Positions 17,964-26,335 of a stretch of DNA of 64,000 nt are shown piece by piece; position 1 is the first letter of the stretch; the number at the start of each line of letters is the position of its first letter. The position numbers were made by a program, and so were the translations under genes. The notes below the pieces were generated by a model that did not search any database, was not told the DNA's origin, and was given only the letters and a program-made list of their open reading frames with translations. The DNA comes from Massilia antarctica (GTDB lineage: Bacteria > Pseudomonadota > Gammaproteobacteria > Burkholderiales > Burkholderiaceae_D): the NCBI RefSeq assembly GCF_015689335.1, contig NZ_CP065053.1:4712001-4776000 (forward strand), written 5' to 3'.

Positions 17964-19241
17964 TTACGGGTTGATCAGCGGCGCAACGCCGTTGGCGAAT
18001 GGCCAGCCCTGCGCTTCGTCGGTATGGATACTCCAGTCGAAGCCGCCGCGAATGTCCGGATGGTTGGCCTTGACCTGCTTCCACGTCGCGATCGCCTGGT
18101 CGCGGGTCATGTAATTGGTCGCGTGATCGATGCCGAAGCCGACCACCACATGGCTCGCGCCCAGCAGGCTGACCCACTGCTTGATGTTCTCCACCACATA
18201 CGCCGGATTGGCGAGATCGGGCCCGTCGTAGTATTGCGGCGCGGCGTAATCGAGGGCGCCGGCAGCCACCATCGCGCGGCAGAATTCCTTGTCGACCGGA
18301 TTCCATGGCGCCGGCGGCGCGGAAATGATGAAGCCCGGGAAGCGCTTCTTCAGTTCCAGGCTGATCCAGATCATTTCGCCGGCGTCTGGCGTCTGGCTGC
18401 CTTCGAAGGTATTCCAGTCCATGCCGTCGATGCCGCCCAGCTGCGCGTGGATGGCGGCGATGCTGTTGACGAAGGTCTGCGATTTCGTGCGGTTCGGAAA
18501 ACTCATGCCGTTGCCGGCGCCACCGACCGAGAGGATGATCTTGCGTCCCTGCGTGCTGCGCGCGTACTGGATGTCGGCCTTGAGGTTGGTCGCCGCGCCA
18601 CGGCCGTTGCCTGGCGCGCTCCAGGTGACGGCGCCGGTGCTGCCCGGCGGGCCGCCGACCGGGGTGGCGGCGAACAGGTAGATCAGGTTATAGCGCGCAT
18701 TGACGTCGCGGATGCGCACTGGCGACGGGGTCCAGTTCGGATAGTAGCCGGCGGCGATTTTTTTGCTGATGGCGACGCCGCAGGTGGTTTGCGCCCAGTA
18801 CCAGGTGCTGATCGTGGGCGTGGTGCCATCGCTGCCGTTGCCGGCGACCTGGACCACCTTGTAATAGAGCCCATTCGGCAGGTACAACACCACCGTGCCC
18901 AGCGGATAGTTGATGCCGGCGCTCCAGGTGACGGCGTTGCATGGCCCCACGGCGGCCGATGTGCCGGCGGCCGTGCCCACGCCCTCGGCCTGGCCCGGGC
19001 TGGCGCCGGTGGCGGGATCAGGCGTCATGGTGGTGCCGGGCCGGGCCGCGTCAGGCCGCGCCACGTCAGGCCGCGCCACGTCAGGCAGCGCCGCGTCAGG
19101 CCTCGCCGCGTCAGGCCGGGCCGCGCTCGGCGGGGCGGCGTTGGCGCCGTTGGGGGCCGTGTCGGACGAGCCGCCGCCGCAGCCGCTGAGGATGGCGCCG
19201 CCAATGGCGGCCATGCCCAGGTATTTCAAGATGTTCTTCAT
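17964..19241 (-). CDS. GH18 chitinase-like lipoprotein with chitin-binding module
   Basis: 425 residues from ATG 19241 (AGGGA 5 bases upstream). The leader MKNILKYLGMAAIGGAILSG plus Cys is a lipobox, so the protein is probably a lipoprotein. A low-complexity linker of ARPDA-type pentapeptides follows, then a CBM5/12-like chitin-binding module (WSAGINYPLGTVVLY to YYKVVQVAG, WYWA), then a GH18 barrel. The usual DGxDxDxE signature is replaced by DGMDWNTFE (about residues 272-280): the third Asp is Asn and the Glu is one place later. Activity is therefore not certain. It lies downstream of the GH64 gene behind a possible attenuator. Confidence 0.85.
   Translation of the reverse strand: MKNILKYLGMAAIGGAILSGCGGGSSDTAPNGANAAPPSAARPDAARPDAALPDVARPDVARPDAARPGTTMTPDPATGASPGQAEGVGTAAGTSAAVGPCNAVTWSAGINYPLGTVVLYLPNGLYYKVVQVAGNGSDGTTPTISTWYWAQTTCGVAISKKIAAGYYPNWTPSPVRIRDVNARYNLIYLFAATPVGGPPGSTGAVTWSAPGNGRGAATNLKADIQYARSTQGRKIILSVGGAGNGMSFPNRTKSQTFVNSIAAIHAQLGGIDGMDWNTFEGSQTPDAGEMIWISLELKKRFPGFIISAPPAPWNPVDKEFCRAMVAAGALDYAAPQYYDGPDLANPAYVVENIKQWVSLLGASHVVVGFGIDHATNYMTRDQAIATWKQVKANHPDIRGGFDWSIHTDEAQGWPFANGVAPLINP
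19041..19130. repeat. 15-base minisatellite coding the ARPDA linker
   Basis: Six consecutive 15-base units from 19041 to 19130, most ending CGTCAGG on the plus strand; two adjacent units are identical (19056-19070, 19071-19085). They encode the five-residue linker of the minus-strand chitinase, which could change length in frame by slippage. Confidence 0.8.
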
Positions 19242-19253
19242 GCCGGTCCCTGT

Positions 19254-19287
19254 CAAAAAAAGATAAAAGGGCGGCCAGCGGCCGCCC
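19254..19287 (-). terminator. Intrinsic terminator/attenuator between GH64 and GH18 genes
   Basis: On the minus strand a perfect 8-base stem (19280-19287 with 19269-19276, 3-base loop) is followed by a T-rich run read from 19268 down to 19254. It sits between the GH64 stop and the GH18 ribosome site, so it should limit read-through into the chitinase. Confidence 0.75.
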
Positions 19288-19296
19288 GCACACGGC

Positions 19297-21195
19297 TTAC
19301 CAGCCGACCGTCACGGTGGCGGTGGTCGGCGCGCCGGTATGCACCGACGAGCTGTAATTCCACACATCGTCGTAAGCGAAGCCGTAGGCCAGCCTGTTGA
19401 TGCTGTGGTCGTGCCAGAACTTGGCATACCAGTTGGCCGGCTGGCCGGCGGGGTAGAAGTACGCCGAAGCGCCCCAGTGCGCCGGATCTTCCACCACGTG
19501 GCGGTTGATGGCCGCGCACAGCTGCGCCTGGATCTGCAATTGCTTGTCGTAAGCTGGCGTGCCGCCGACGGTGCCGCTTGGGTCGGCCAGGGAGCCGCTG
19601 CCGAGCAGCGCCATCGCGGTGGTCGGCTTGCGCACGCGGTAGGTGCCGGCGCCGTCGGTGAACTCGAACACGCCGTTGACCACCTGGCCGCTGAAGGTGC
19701 CTTGCTGGTTGGTGAAGACCAGTTTCTGGCTGGCGTACTTGTTCCAGATCGCATTGATGTAGCCGTCGAGGTAAGTCGTGTTGGCGCCGCCGTTGTTGAA
19801 GCTGGCGTGGGCCGGCGCGATGATGCGGTACGGGGCGTACGGCGCCTGGCCCAGGCCCTTGAAGTGGGCCGGTGCGTTGGCGACGAATTGCGAGATCAGT
19901 GAGGCGCGCGTTTCGGTTTCACCCACGGTCTGGTCGTAGCCGCCCAGGCCCTGCAGGCGCAAGGTCACGGGGAAGCCGAAGTGGTCGACCCGGGTGGTGT
20001 TGCCGAAGAAGCCGCCCTTGGGCACGATGGCCATCTCGACGAAATCGAAGTAGACATCGATATTCGGATCGGAGGGATTTTCGATGTTGGCACCTGCGTA
20101 GCCGAGGTTGCCGTTGACGTCGGCGTTGACCTGGATGTACATCGGGCTGCCGACGCTGAGCAGCAGGCGTGCCGAGTTCAGCGGCGGGATGGTGATCGAC
20201 TTGAGTTGCGCAATCGTATGGAAGTAATTGGTGTAGGGCTTGCCGTTCTTGCTCAGTGCGCCATTGTCGCTGAGCGCCATCGGCACGAAGCGGCCGGCGG
20301 AATCGACGTGGACGAACTTGCCGGTGGCCCAGTCCTTGCCGATGATGGCCCAGTACACCTGGCTATCCGGATATTGTCCGCGCGTGCCGTTGACCAGCTG
20401 GAAGGTGGTCAGCTGGTTCCAGGTGCCAGGATCGGGCGGGGTGGTGCCGGATGGCATTGGCACGCCAGGCAGGTAGCAACGTTTCGGCACACCCGGAATC
20501 GGGTCGCCGAACACGCCGCTGTTGCAGTCGGCGCCGTTGCTCAAGGTCCTGGTGAAGAAGCTGCCATTGGCGCCGTACAGCAGCACCTGGGTGCCGCTGA
20601 AATTGCAGCGCCCGTTTTCCGTGGCGCAGCGGGTCCAGCTGGTGGGCGCGCGGTCGCAGTGCTTGGCGCTGCCGGGCAGGGGATCGCCGAAGTTTGCCGT
20701 GGTGCAGGCGGCGCCGCCGGTCACGGTTTGCGTGACGTAGGTGTTGCCGGCGCCGAAGCGCACGGTTTCGGTGTCGCCGAAGCCGCACTGGCCGTTTTCG
20801 TTGGCGCAAAACGCGTAGCTGCTGGTGATTTCGCAGTGCTTGGCCACGCCAGGAGCCGGATCGACGCCGAAGGTGCCGCTGTTGCAGGAGGCGGCCCAGT
20901 CGAACTTCTTGCTGGTGAAGCTGGAGCCGGCGCCAAAGCGTACCGTCTGGTTGCCGGTGAAAATGCAGTCGCCATTCTCGTTGGCGCAGAAGGTCCATTC
21001 GGTGCTCGATGGCGCCGAGGACGAGGCCAGGCTGGCCGCCAAGGAGGCGGCCCTGGGTGTGCCGATCGTGTTCGAGTGCACTGCGGCGGTGGCGGAGATC
21101 GTCGGCTGCGGCGTGGCGGGGCTGGCGAACGATACGCCGCCGAAGCCGCTCAGCAAACCGATGCCGAGCGAGAGGAATTGAAGCAGTTTTTTCAT
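19297..21195 (-). CDS. GH64 beta-1,3-glucanase with three N-terminal Cys-rich repeats
   Basis: 632 residues. ATG 21195 is preceded by GAGGTGA, and the leader ends near SFA-SPAT. Residues ~65-235 hold three repeats of ~55 residues, each with CANENG or CATENG, RFGAG or LYGANG, and a closing AKHC or PKRC; these look like carbohydrate-binding modules. The C-terminal ~390 residues are a GH64 (laminaripentaose-producing beta-1,3-glucanase, thaumatin-like) catalytic domain, recognised from WAIIGKD, VDFxEM-like strands, QTVGETETRASL and the AYGFAYDDVWNYSS end. It would cut fungal-wall beta-1,3-glucan outside the cell. First gene of a two-gene unit with a GH18 protein. Confidence 0.87.
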   Translation of the reverse strand: MKKLLQFLSLGIGLLSGFGGVSFASPATPQPTISATAAVHSNTIGTPRAASLAASLASSSAPSSTEWTFCANENGDCIFTGNQTVRFGAGSSFTSKKFDWAASCNSGTFGVDPAPGVAKHCEITSSYAFCANENGQCGFGDTETVRFGAGNTYVTQTVTGGAACTTANFGDPLPGSAKHCDRAPTSWTRCATENGRCNFSGTQVLLYGANGSFFTRTLSNGADCNSGVFGDPIPGVPKRCYLPGVPMPSGTTPPDPGTWNQLTTFQLVNGTRGQYPDSQVYWAIIGKDWATGKFVHVDSAGRFVPMALSDNGALSKNGKPYTNYFHTIAQLKSITIPPLNSARLLLSVGSPMYIQVNADVNGNLGYAGANIENPSDPNIDVYFDFVEMAIVPKGGFFGNTTRVDHFGFPVTLRLQGLGGYDQTVGETETRASLISQFVANAPAHFKGLGQAPYAPYRIIAPAHASFNNGGANTTYLDGYINAIWNKYASQKLVFTNQQGTFSGQVVNGVFEFTDGAGTYRVRKPTTAMALLGSGSLADPSGTVGGTPAYDKQLQIQAQLCAAINRHVVEDPAHWGASAYFYPAGQPANWYAKFWHDHSINRLAYGFAYDDVWNYSSSVHTGAPTTATVTVGW

Positions 21196-21402
21196 GGTGC
21201 GGTCACCTCATGGAAAGTGGCCGTTGCCTGCGCTGGACGATGTTGCATGACGGCGGCCTTTGTGGTTGATGCGCGAAGCGCAAGGGTCGGAACCGGCCGC
21301 TGGGCCGGCTCCTGCGAAAACCCGGTGTTCCCGGCCCGGATAGGGCGGTCACAAGGGGGTGACGTTGGGTAAGCTGTTCGGTGTTTCACTGGATGCTGGT
21401 CG

Positions 21403-21416
21403 TGGGAGCGCTTCCA
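21403..21416. promoter_or_regulatory. LacI-type operator upstream of the GH64 gene
   Basis: TGGGAGCGCTTCCA is a 14-base palindrome with one mismatch to TGGGAGCGCTCCCA, the CebR-type operator known from cellulose/beta-glucoside control by LacI-family repressors. It lies 208 bases upstream of the GH64 start. No LacI gene is in the window. Confidence 0.5.
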
Positions 21417-22018
21417 TATCAGATTGTTGTGTGGCGCTTGAAATATCGCTACGGCGAAAATTTCACTCAGGACGTGTGTTGGGGTGATGGGTAGGGATCT
21501 GGAACAGATCGTCGGGGTTGTCGCAGTATTACCGGCTATTAAAGCGAGGTCAACAGAGGTGAAACGCAATCTAACTTGAAGGTCGGTAAGAACAGATGGG
21601 CCTGCGGAATCGATTATTGGCGAGGTAAAATCCGCGGCGTGGCAAGGCGGCGCGCGCTCGCAAACGCAGCGCGACAAGACCACTTGGGCCGGTGGGTTGT
21701 CGAATGCCCAGCATAGTTCGGCCGCCGGCATTGCGCCCCCTCCCATACCACTTGCATAACAAGGCGGGCAGGCTACGCCGTTTTTGAGGCGTGGTTTGCG
21801 CCGCTCGATGGGCGGGCCGGGCGGCGCCGGGGCTGGGGCCGGGTAGCGCAATGCGTGAAAATTATGTCTGCTTACGGCCACAGAAAGCCGGGTTGCCGCT
21901 TGTTTTGCTACGATCGCTCCCGCCGCAAGCTTTCCCGATCCGCTCGACCGGCACTATAAACTCTGCGACAATCCGCATTCTGCCGCAGCATGCGAAACGT
22001 GATAGAAAGCTCTTGTAC
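21417..22018. other. Non-coding region between GH64 and yajD
   Basis: About 600 bases (820 from the GH64 start) with lower GC than the neighbours. The open frames here have no leader, ribosome site or recognisable motif and I reject them. It must hold the GH64 promoter (minus) and yajD promoter (plus); I see no convincing -35/-10 pair. Confidence 0.5.
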
Positions 22019-22393
22019 ATGACACTGCCTAAAAAACCCGATGCCGCCCGTCTCGACAAGATCGTGGCCGACGCCCGCAAGGCGGCGGAAACGCGCGAAA
22101 CCGGCTACCGGGCGCGCTCCCTGAAAATGTATCCGTGGATTTGCGGGCGCTGCATGCGCGAGTTCACCAATGCGACTGTGTCGCAGCTGACGGTGCACCA
22201 CCGCGACCACAACCACGACAACAACCCGCCCGATGGCAGCAATTGGGAGCTGCTGTGCCTGTACTGCCACGACAACGAGCACTCGCGCTACCTGGAAGCG
22301 GACCGCGGCGCCGGGCTGCTGTCGGCCGAGGTGGCGCCGGCCACGCACAACCCGTTCGCCGCCCTGGCCGGGCTGATGAAGAAAAAGGACTGA
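22019..22393 (+). CDS. yajD: YajD-family HNH nuclease
   Basis: 124 residues from ATG 22019, chosen because MTLPKKPDAARL begins the conserved region; the longer frame upstream is unrelated. Two zinc-ligand pairs (CGRCMREF and CLYCHD) surround the HNH core TVHHRDHNH...NPPDGSNW. Length and spacing match E. coli YajD, including the C-terminal NPFAALAGLMKKK. The family is predicted to be an HNH endonuclease of unknown target. Confidence 0.93.
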   Translation: MTLPKKPDAARLDKIVADARKAAETRETGYRARSLKMYPWICGRCMREFTNATVSQLTVHHRDHNHDNNPPDGSNWELLCLYCHDNEHSRYLEADRGAGLLSAEVAPATHNPFAALAGLMKKKD

Positions 22394-22480
22394 GCTCCAG
22401 GCATCGCGACGCTTGTAGCCGCGGATGCACCGCAGCGCCGGCATGGACGGCGCCGCGATCCTCCATTGAAAAGGCTGGCG

Positions 22481-23563
22481 ATGAATCACTTATCCGGACG
22501 TGAGGCGGGGCTGCACAAAGGCGTGGTCTACGCGCTGCTCGCCGCAGCCCTGTTCGGCGCCAGTACGCCCTTCGCCAAGATGTTCGTGGGGCACGTTTCG
22601 CCGGTGGCGCTGGCCGGGGTACTGTATCTCGGTAGCGGCATCGGCCTGCTCATCTGTTTCCTGGCGCGCGCCCTGATTCAAGGTGGCGGGACCGACAAGC
22701 CGGCTGCCCTCGCGCGCCCCGATCTGCCCTGGCTGGCTGGCGCGGTCGCCGCCGGGGGCGTGGCCGGCCCCTTGCTGCTGATGATTGCGCTCAGGCTGAT
22801 GCCGGCCTCGTCGGCGTCGCTGCTGCTCAATATGGAAGGCGTGCTCACTTCCATGCTGGCTTGGTTCGTCTTCAAGGAAAACTTCGACCGCCGCATCTTC
22901 GCCGGCATGGTGCTCATTGTCGCGGCCGGCGCACTGCTGTCGTGGGAGCAGGTTCCCGCGCTCGGTGTACCGTGGGGAGCGTTTGCCATTCTGGGAGCGT
23001 GCCTGTGCTGGGCGATCGACAATAACCTGACCAGAAAAGTCTCGGCCAGCGACCCGCTGCAAATCGCCATGGTCAAGGGCCTGGTGGCGGGAGCCGTGAA
23101 TATCGCGATCGCCCTTGGCTTGGGCGTGGCGTTGCCGGACACTAGCACCGTGCTGGCGGCCGGCGCCGTCGGTTTCTGCGGATATGGGCTCAGTCTGGTC
23201 ATGTTCGTGCTGGCGCTGCGTCATCTCGGCACGGCGCGCACGGGCGCATATTTTTCGGCCGCGCCCTTCGTGGGCGTGGCAATCTCATTGATCATGCTGG
23301 CCGAGGCGCCTGGCGCCACCTTCTGGATCGCCGCCCTCCTGATGGGAGGCGGCATCTGGCTGCACCTGACCGAGTCGCATGGACACGAGCACGTGCACGA
23401 CACCATGGAGCATGTGCACGCGCACAGCCACGACAGTCATCACCAGCATGAGCATGACCCCGCGTGGGATGGCAGCGAGCCGCATGCCCATCCGCACCGG
23501 CATGTCCCGCTCACGCATTCCCACCCGCACTACCCGGACATCCATCACCGCCACGAGCATTGA
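22481..23563 (+). CDS. EamA/DMT-family transporter with histidine-rich tail
   Basis: 360 residues from ATG 22481 (AAGG 6 bases upstream; a TTG at 22466 is weaker). Ten hydrophobic segments make two EamA repeats, first GVVYALLAAALFGASTPFAK and second beginning near WGAFAILGACLCWAIDNNLT. The final ~60 residues are extremely rich in His (HEHVHD, HAHSHDSHH, HAHPHRH), a metal-binding-type tail seen in cation carriers but not needed by drug/metabolite exporters. The tail may sense or chelate Zn, Ni or Co; the substrate is unknown. Confidence 0.87.
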   Translation: MNHLSGREAGLHKGVVYALLAAALFGASTPFAKMFVGHVSPVALAGVLYLGSGIGLLICFLARALIQGGGTDKPAALARPDLPWLAGAVAAGGVAGPLLLMIALRLMPASSASLLLNMEGVLTSMLAWFVFKENFDRRIFAGMVLIVAAGALLSWEQVPALGVPWGAFAILGACLCWAIDNNLTRKVSASDPLQIAMVKGLVAGAVNIAIALGLGVALPDTSTVLAAGAVGFCGYGLSLVMFVLALRHLGTARTGAYFSAAPFVGVAISLIMLAEAPGATFWIAALLMGGGIWLHLTESHGHEHVHDTMEHVHAHSHDSHHQHEHDPAWDGSEPHAHPHRHVPLTHSHPHYPDIHHRHEH

Positions 23564-23749
23564 CCTGCGCCCGACTCGCGGTGTTCAGGCGCTTAAATTG
23601 TCCATAGTCAATATTTCCCCAATGCACGAATGACTTGCGTTTATGTAGTTTCCATGTGAAAAGTTATATTTATCGGGTGTCAAGCTGATGCCGGGTGCCG
23701 GCCGGCCCGGCTGCCCGCGACCTGAAGGTCGCTCCTTTCTGGAGAACCC

Positions 23750-24718
23750 ATGACGATCACCACCATCCCATCCGCGGCCGGTGCCGCGTACGCAAGCGAC
23801 CCCGGCGACTGCATGGCCGTGTTATCGGACACGGCCCCCGGCGACGCCGTCCCGGCCGCGTTTGCGAGTCTGTCGAATTTTTCCGCGGATATCGACCCGG
23901 AAGCCATGATCCTCGGCGGTGACGATGGCGGCACCACGTACTGGTTCCCGGAGAATGAATTTCTGGTCACCATGTGGACCGGCGAGTACCCCGGGGAAGG
24001 CAACGCTTACGAGGTACTCATCGGCGGCCAGGCCAATGACGTCATGCATGGCCGCGAGGGCGCCGACCTGCTGTTCGGCCAGGATGGCAACGATATCCTC
24101 CAGGATGTGCACGGCAATAATCTGCTCGACGGTGGCGCTGGCGACGACCTGATCGAAGGGGCGGGGCAGAGCCTGTATATCGGGGGCACGGGCGACGACA
24201 ACATCACCGCCTGGGGCGCCGATTTCACGATCGCCTTCAACCCGGGCGACGGGCGCGACAGCGTGACCTTGTGCGCCCGCGGCGCGGCCGCCATCTCGCT
24301 GGGCGGCGCCATCCACGCGCCCGACCTGTTGCTGGCCCGCTCGGGCAGCGACCTGATGCTCATGACCAGCGCCACCGACGGCATGGCGTTTGCCGGCTGG
24401 TACGACAATCCGGCGCCGGCCGGCTTCCGGCTGCAGGTGCTTGCCGATGCCGGCGGGGCAGGCGACCTGACCGGACTGTACGACCTGCTGCAGGTGATCG
24501 CCGCCTTCGATGCGAAGTGCGAGGCCGATCCCGCCACCGGTGCATGGCATGTCGCCGCGCAGCTCGATCAGGCTCGCCTCGAGCCCGGCGACAGCCCGCT
24601 GGGCGGCGCCTTGGCGCAGGTGTATGCAAGCGATGGCGCCATCGGCATCACCGGCAGCAATGCGTCCTTGTGGTACGACGCTTTCGGTCACACCGAAAGC
24701 CTGGGCATGCTGCTGTAA
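23750..24718 (+). CDS. RTX/haemolysin-type calcium-binding repeat protein
   Basis: 322 residues; TGGAGAACCC precedes the ATG. There is no Sec leader. Residues ~95-165 hold nonapeptide calcium-binding repeats of the G-G-x-G-x-D type (LIGGQANDVMHGREGADLL, LDGGAGDDLIEG, IGGTGDDNI). Such repeats usually mark proteins secreted by a type I system and folding in external calcium. The rest resembles C-terminal domains of RTX proteins in its alternating beta pattern. No type I exporter genes are nearby. Function unknown. Confidence 0.8.
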   Translation: MTITTIPSAAGAAYASDPGDCMAVLSDTAPGDAVPAAFASLSNFSADIDPEAMILGGDDGGTTYWFPENEFLVTMWTGEYPGEGNAYEVLIGGQANDVMHGREGADLLFGQDGNDILQDVHGNNLLDGGAGDDLIEGAGQSLYIGGTGDDNITAWGADFTIAFNPGDGRDSVTLCARGAAAISLGGAIHAPDLLLARSGSDLMLMTSATDGMAFAGWYDNPAPAGFRLQVLADAGGAGDLTGLYDLLQVIAAFDAKCEADPATGAWHVAAQLDQARLEPGDSPLGGALAQVYASDGAIGITGSNASLWYDAFGHTESLGMLL

Positions 24719-24725
24719 GCGCAGC

Positions 24726-24760
24726 GCGGCATCTTGCAGCCGCGTGGCGCAAGATGCCGC
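24726..24760. terminator. Hairpin between RTX gene and minus-strand membrane gene
   Basis: Perfect 12-base stem (GCGGCATCTTGC, 24726-24737, with 24749-24760) and 11-base loop immediately after the RTX stop. There is no T-run, but it lies between convergent genes. Confidence 0.6.
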
Positions 24761-24772
24761 CGATGCGTGGCC

Positions 24773-25210
24773 TCAGCGCGCGCTGGCCGGAGTGCCGGCC
24801 GACCACGGCGTACCCGGCGCCCGCACATATTCACGCGCGATGTAGCCCCACGGCAGCACCAGCGGCACCAGCACGATGCCGAGCATGCAGGCGAACAAGG
24901 TCTCGGCGGCATACATGTCCAGGCCCGGGCCCATCCACATCGGCAGGGCAAAGGCGACCACCCAGATGATCTTCCAGACCAGCTCGAAAATGAGCAGCGG
25001 CAGCATCTGCAGCGGATAACGCAAACCCAGCACCGACACCAGGCACAAGGCGCCCAGCAGCGAACTCACCACGGTACCGGCGTTGGCCGACATCGACGAC
25101 GGCGCGACGATGGAGGGCCACATGGTCAGGCCCAGCCCGACCACCAGCAGCAAATACATCGCTCTTAACAGGGACAATCGTAATGTGCTGATTGTGCTGA
25201 TCTCATTCAT
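24773..25210 (-). CDS. Small integral membrane protein, unknown function
   Basis: 145 residues with four hydrophobic segments (YLLLVVGLGLTMW, LLGALCLVSVLGL, LLIFELVWKIIWVVAFALPM, FACMLGIVLVPLVLP). GAGGAG lies upstream of ATG 25210. Last gene of a minus-strand unit behind a DUF4386 protein (37-base gap). Not recognised. Confidence 0.72.
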   Translation of the reverse strand: MNEISTISTLRLSLLRAMYLLLVVGLGLTMWPSIVAPSSMSANAGTVVSSLLGALCLVSVLGLRYPLQMLPLLIFELVWKIIWVVAFALPMWMGPGLDMYAAETLFACMLGIVLVPLVLPWGYIAREYVRAPGTPWSAGTPASAR

Positions 25211-25247
25211 GGTGCAGCTCCTCGTGGTCGTGGTGGTGGGTGGAAAA

Positions 25248-26000
25248 TCAATGAAAAATCAGGGATGGCGCCGGCGCGGTCATGCGCTCCCACGCCGGGA
25301 TATTGATGCCTTTGAACAGCAGGCACAGGCAAAACGCGCTCTCGCCCAGGAACGATGGCACCAGGATCGCCGGGAACACCGCGCCGTGCAGGGAAGGGGA
25401 GAGCACCATGATGAAGGTGTTGACCAGGTAGCACAGCCCGGCGAGCTGCATCATCGCCCCGACCGCGGCCGGGAAATAGCCGGACTTGCGGATCAGATGG
25501 CCGACAATCAGGCATTCGGCGCCGAAGAACATCAGTGCCACCGCGAACGCATACGAGTGGCCGACGATGGCGAGATATGCCGCCGCCTGCGCCTGCGGTC
25601 CATCCATGCCCAGGCGGGCGCCGGCCAGCAGCGGCGTCAGCGCGCCTTGCAACTGCAGGGCGCTGACGCTTTCCACCGCCAAGGACACCAGCGCGAAAAA
25701 CATGGCCAGCAAGGTCAGCTTGCGGTTGACGGGACGCAGCAGCACGTACCACGCCAAGGACAGGGCGACCGCGCACAGCAGCAACAGCAGCTGGCCGGCG
25801 ATGCCCAGCCGCCACAGCCATTCGGAAGCGACGATGCGGCGCGCCGTTTCGGCCGCGTTGCCGGCCACGACCAGGCTGTTGCGGATCAGGGTTTCGCCCA
25901 GCAGCCCGATGACGATGATGACAAGGTACAGCGCGCCGGCGATGCGCGCGGTGCGGCGCGCATCCTTGCCGCCGAGTTCAGTCTGGTGCTGGTCCGGCAT
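25248..26000 (-). CDS. DUF4386-family membrane protein
   Basis: 250 residues with about six membrane helices. RRTARIAGALYLVIIVIG at the start and the later IRKSGYFPAAVGAMMQLAGL, then YLVNTF, are typical of DUF4386. ATG 26000 is preceded by GGAGAAACACC. Members are often co-encoded with small winged-helix regulators, as here (regulator at 26336-26668). Biochemical role unknown. Confidence 0.85.
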   Translation of the reverse strand: MPDQHQTELGGKDARRTARIAGALYLVIIVIGLLGETLIRNSLVVAGNAAETARRIVASEWLWRLGIAGQLLLLLCAVALSLAWYVLLRPVNRKLTLLAMFFALVSLAVESVSALQLQGALTPLLAGARLGMDGPQAQAAAYLAIVGHSYAFAVALMFFGAECLIVGHLIRKSGYFPAAVGAMMQLAGLCYLVNTFIMVLSPSLHGAVFPAILVPSFLGESAFCLCLLFKGINIPAWERMTAPAPSLIFH

Positions 26001-26068
26001 GGTGTTTCTCCTTGGGTGAAGTGGGCAATCGCCCGGTGCGGCAAGTGCGGCAATCGGGCTGGCGCCGC

Positions 26069-26326
26069 TTACTCTACGTCGCGCAGCATCTTCTCGACGG
26101 CGGCCACGCGGGTTTTCACTTCCGCCAGATGGCCGCTGATGGCTGCCAGCGCGGCCGCCGTTTCGCTCTGGGCCGCAGCGGCCTGCGCCGCGAGCTGGCG
26201 GTAGGCCTCGTCGCTGGCCAGGCGCGCTTTCGCTTGCGCGATGGCGGCGAAATACTTCATGCCGAAAACCAGCAGGATGGTGGCGAGCGGCAGGCCGATG
26301 GTGATCAAAAAAACGTGTTCGGACAT
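26069..26326 (-). CDS. Small membrane-anchored coiled-coil protein
   Basis: 85 residues: one N-terminal membrane segment (FLITIGLPLATILLVFGM) then an Ala/Gln/Glu-rich helix with heptad spacing (residues ~35-83). It starts 9 bases after the regulator stop, so the two are co-transcribed. No family recognised. Confidence 0.75.
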   Translation of the reverse strand: MSEHVFLITIGLPLATILLVFGMKYFAAIAQAKARLASDEAYRQLAAQAAAAQSETAAALAAISGHLAEVKTRVAAVEKMLRDVE

Positions 26327-26335
26327 GGTGTTGGC

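Noticed and set aside
21192..21881. 229-residue minus-strand frame upstream of the GH64 gene
   Set aside because: Pro/Cys-rich, no leader or ribosome site, crosses the probable promoter region with the LacI-type operator.
23635..23670. Promoter for the RTX gene using TTGCGT and TATATT
   Set aside because: The spacing is 24 bases, outside the workable range.
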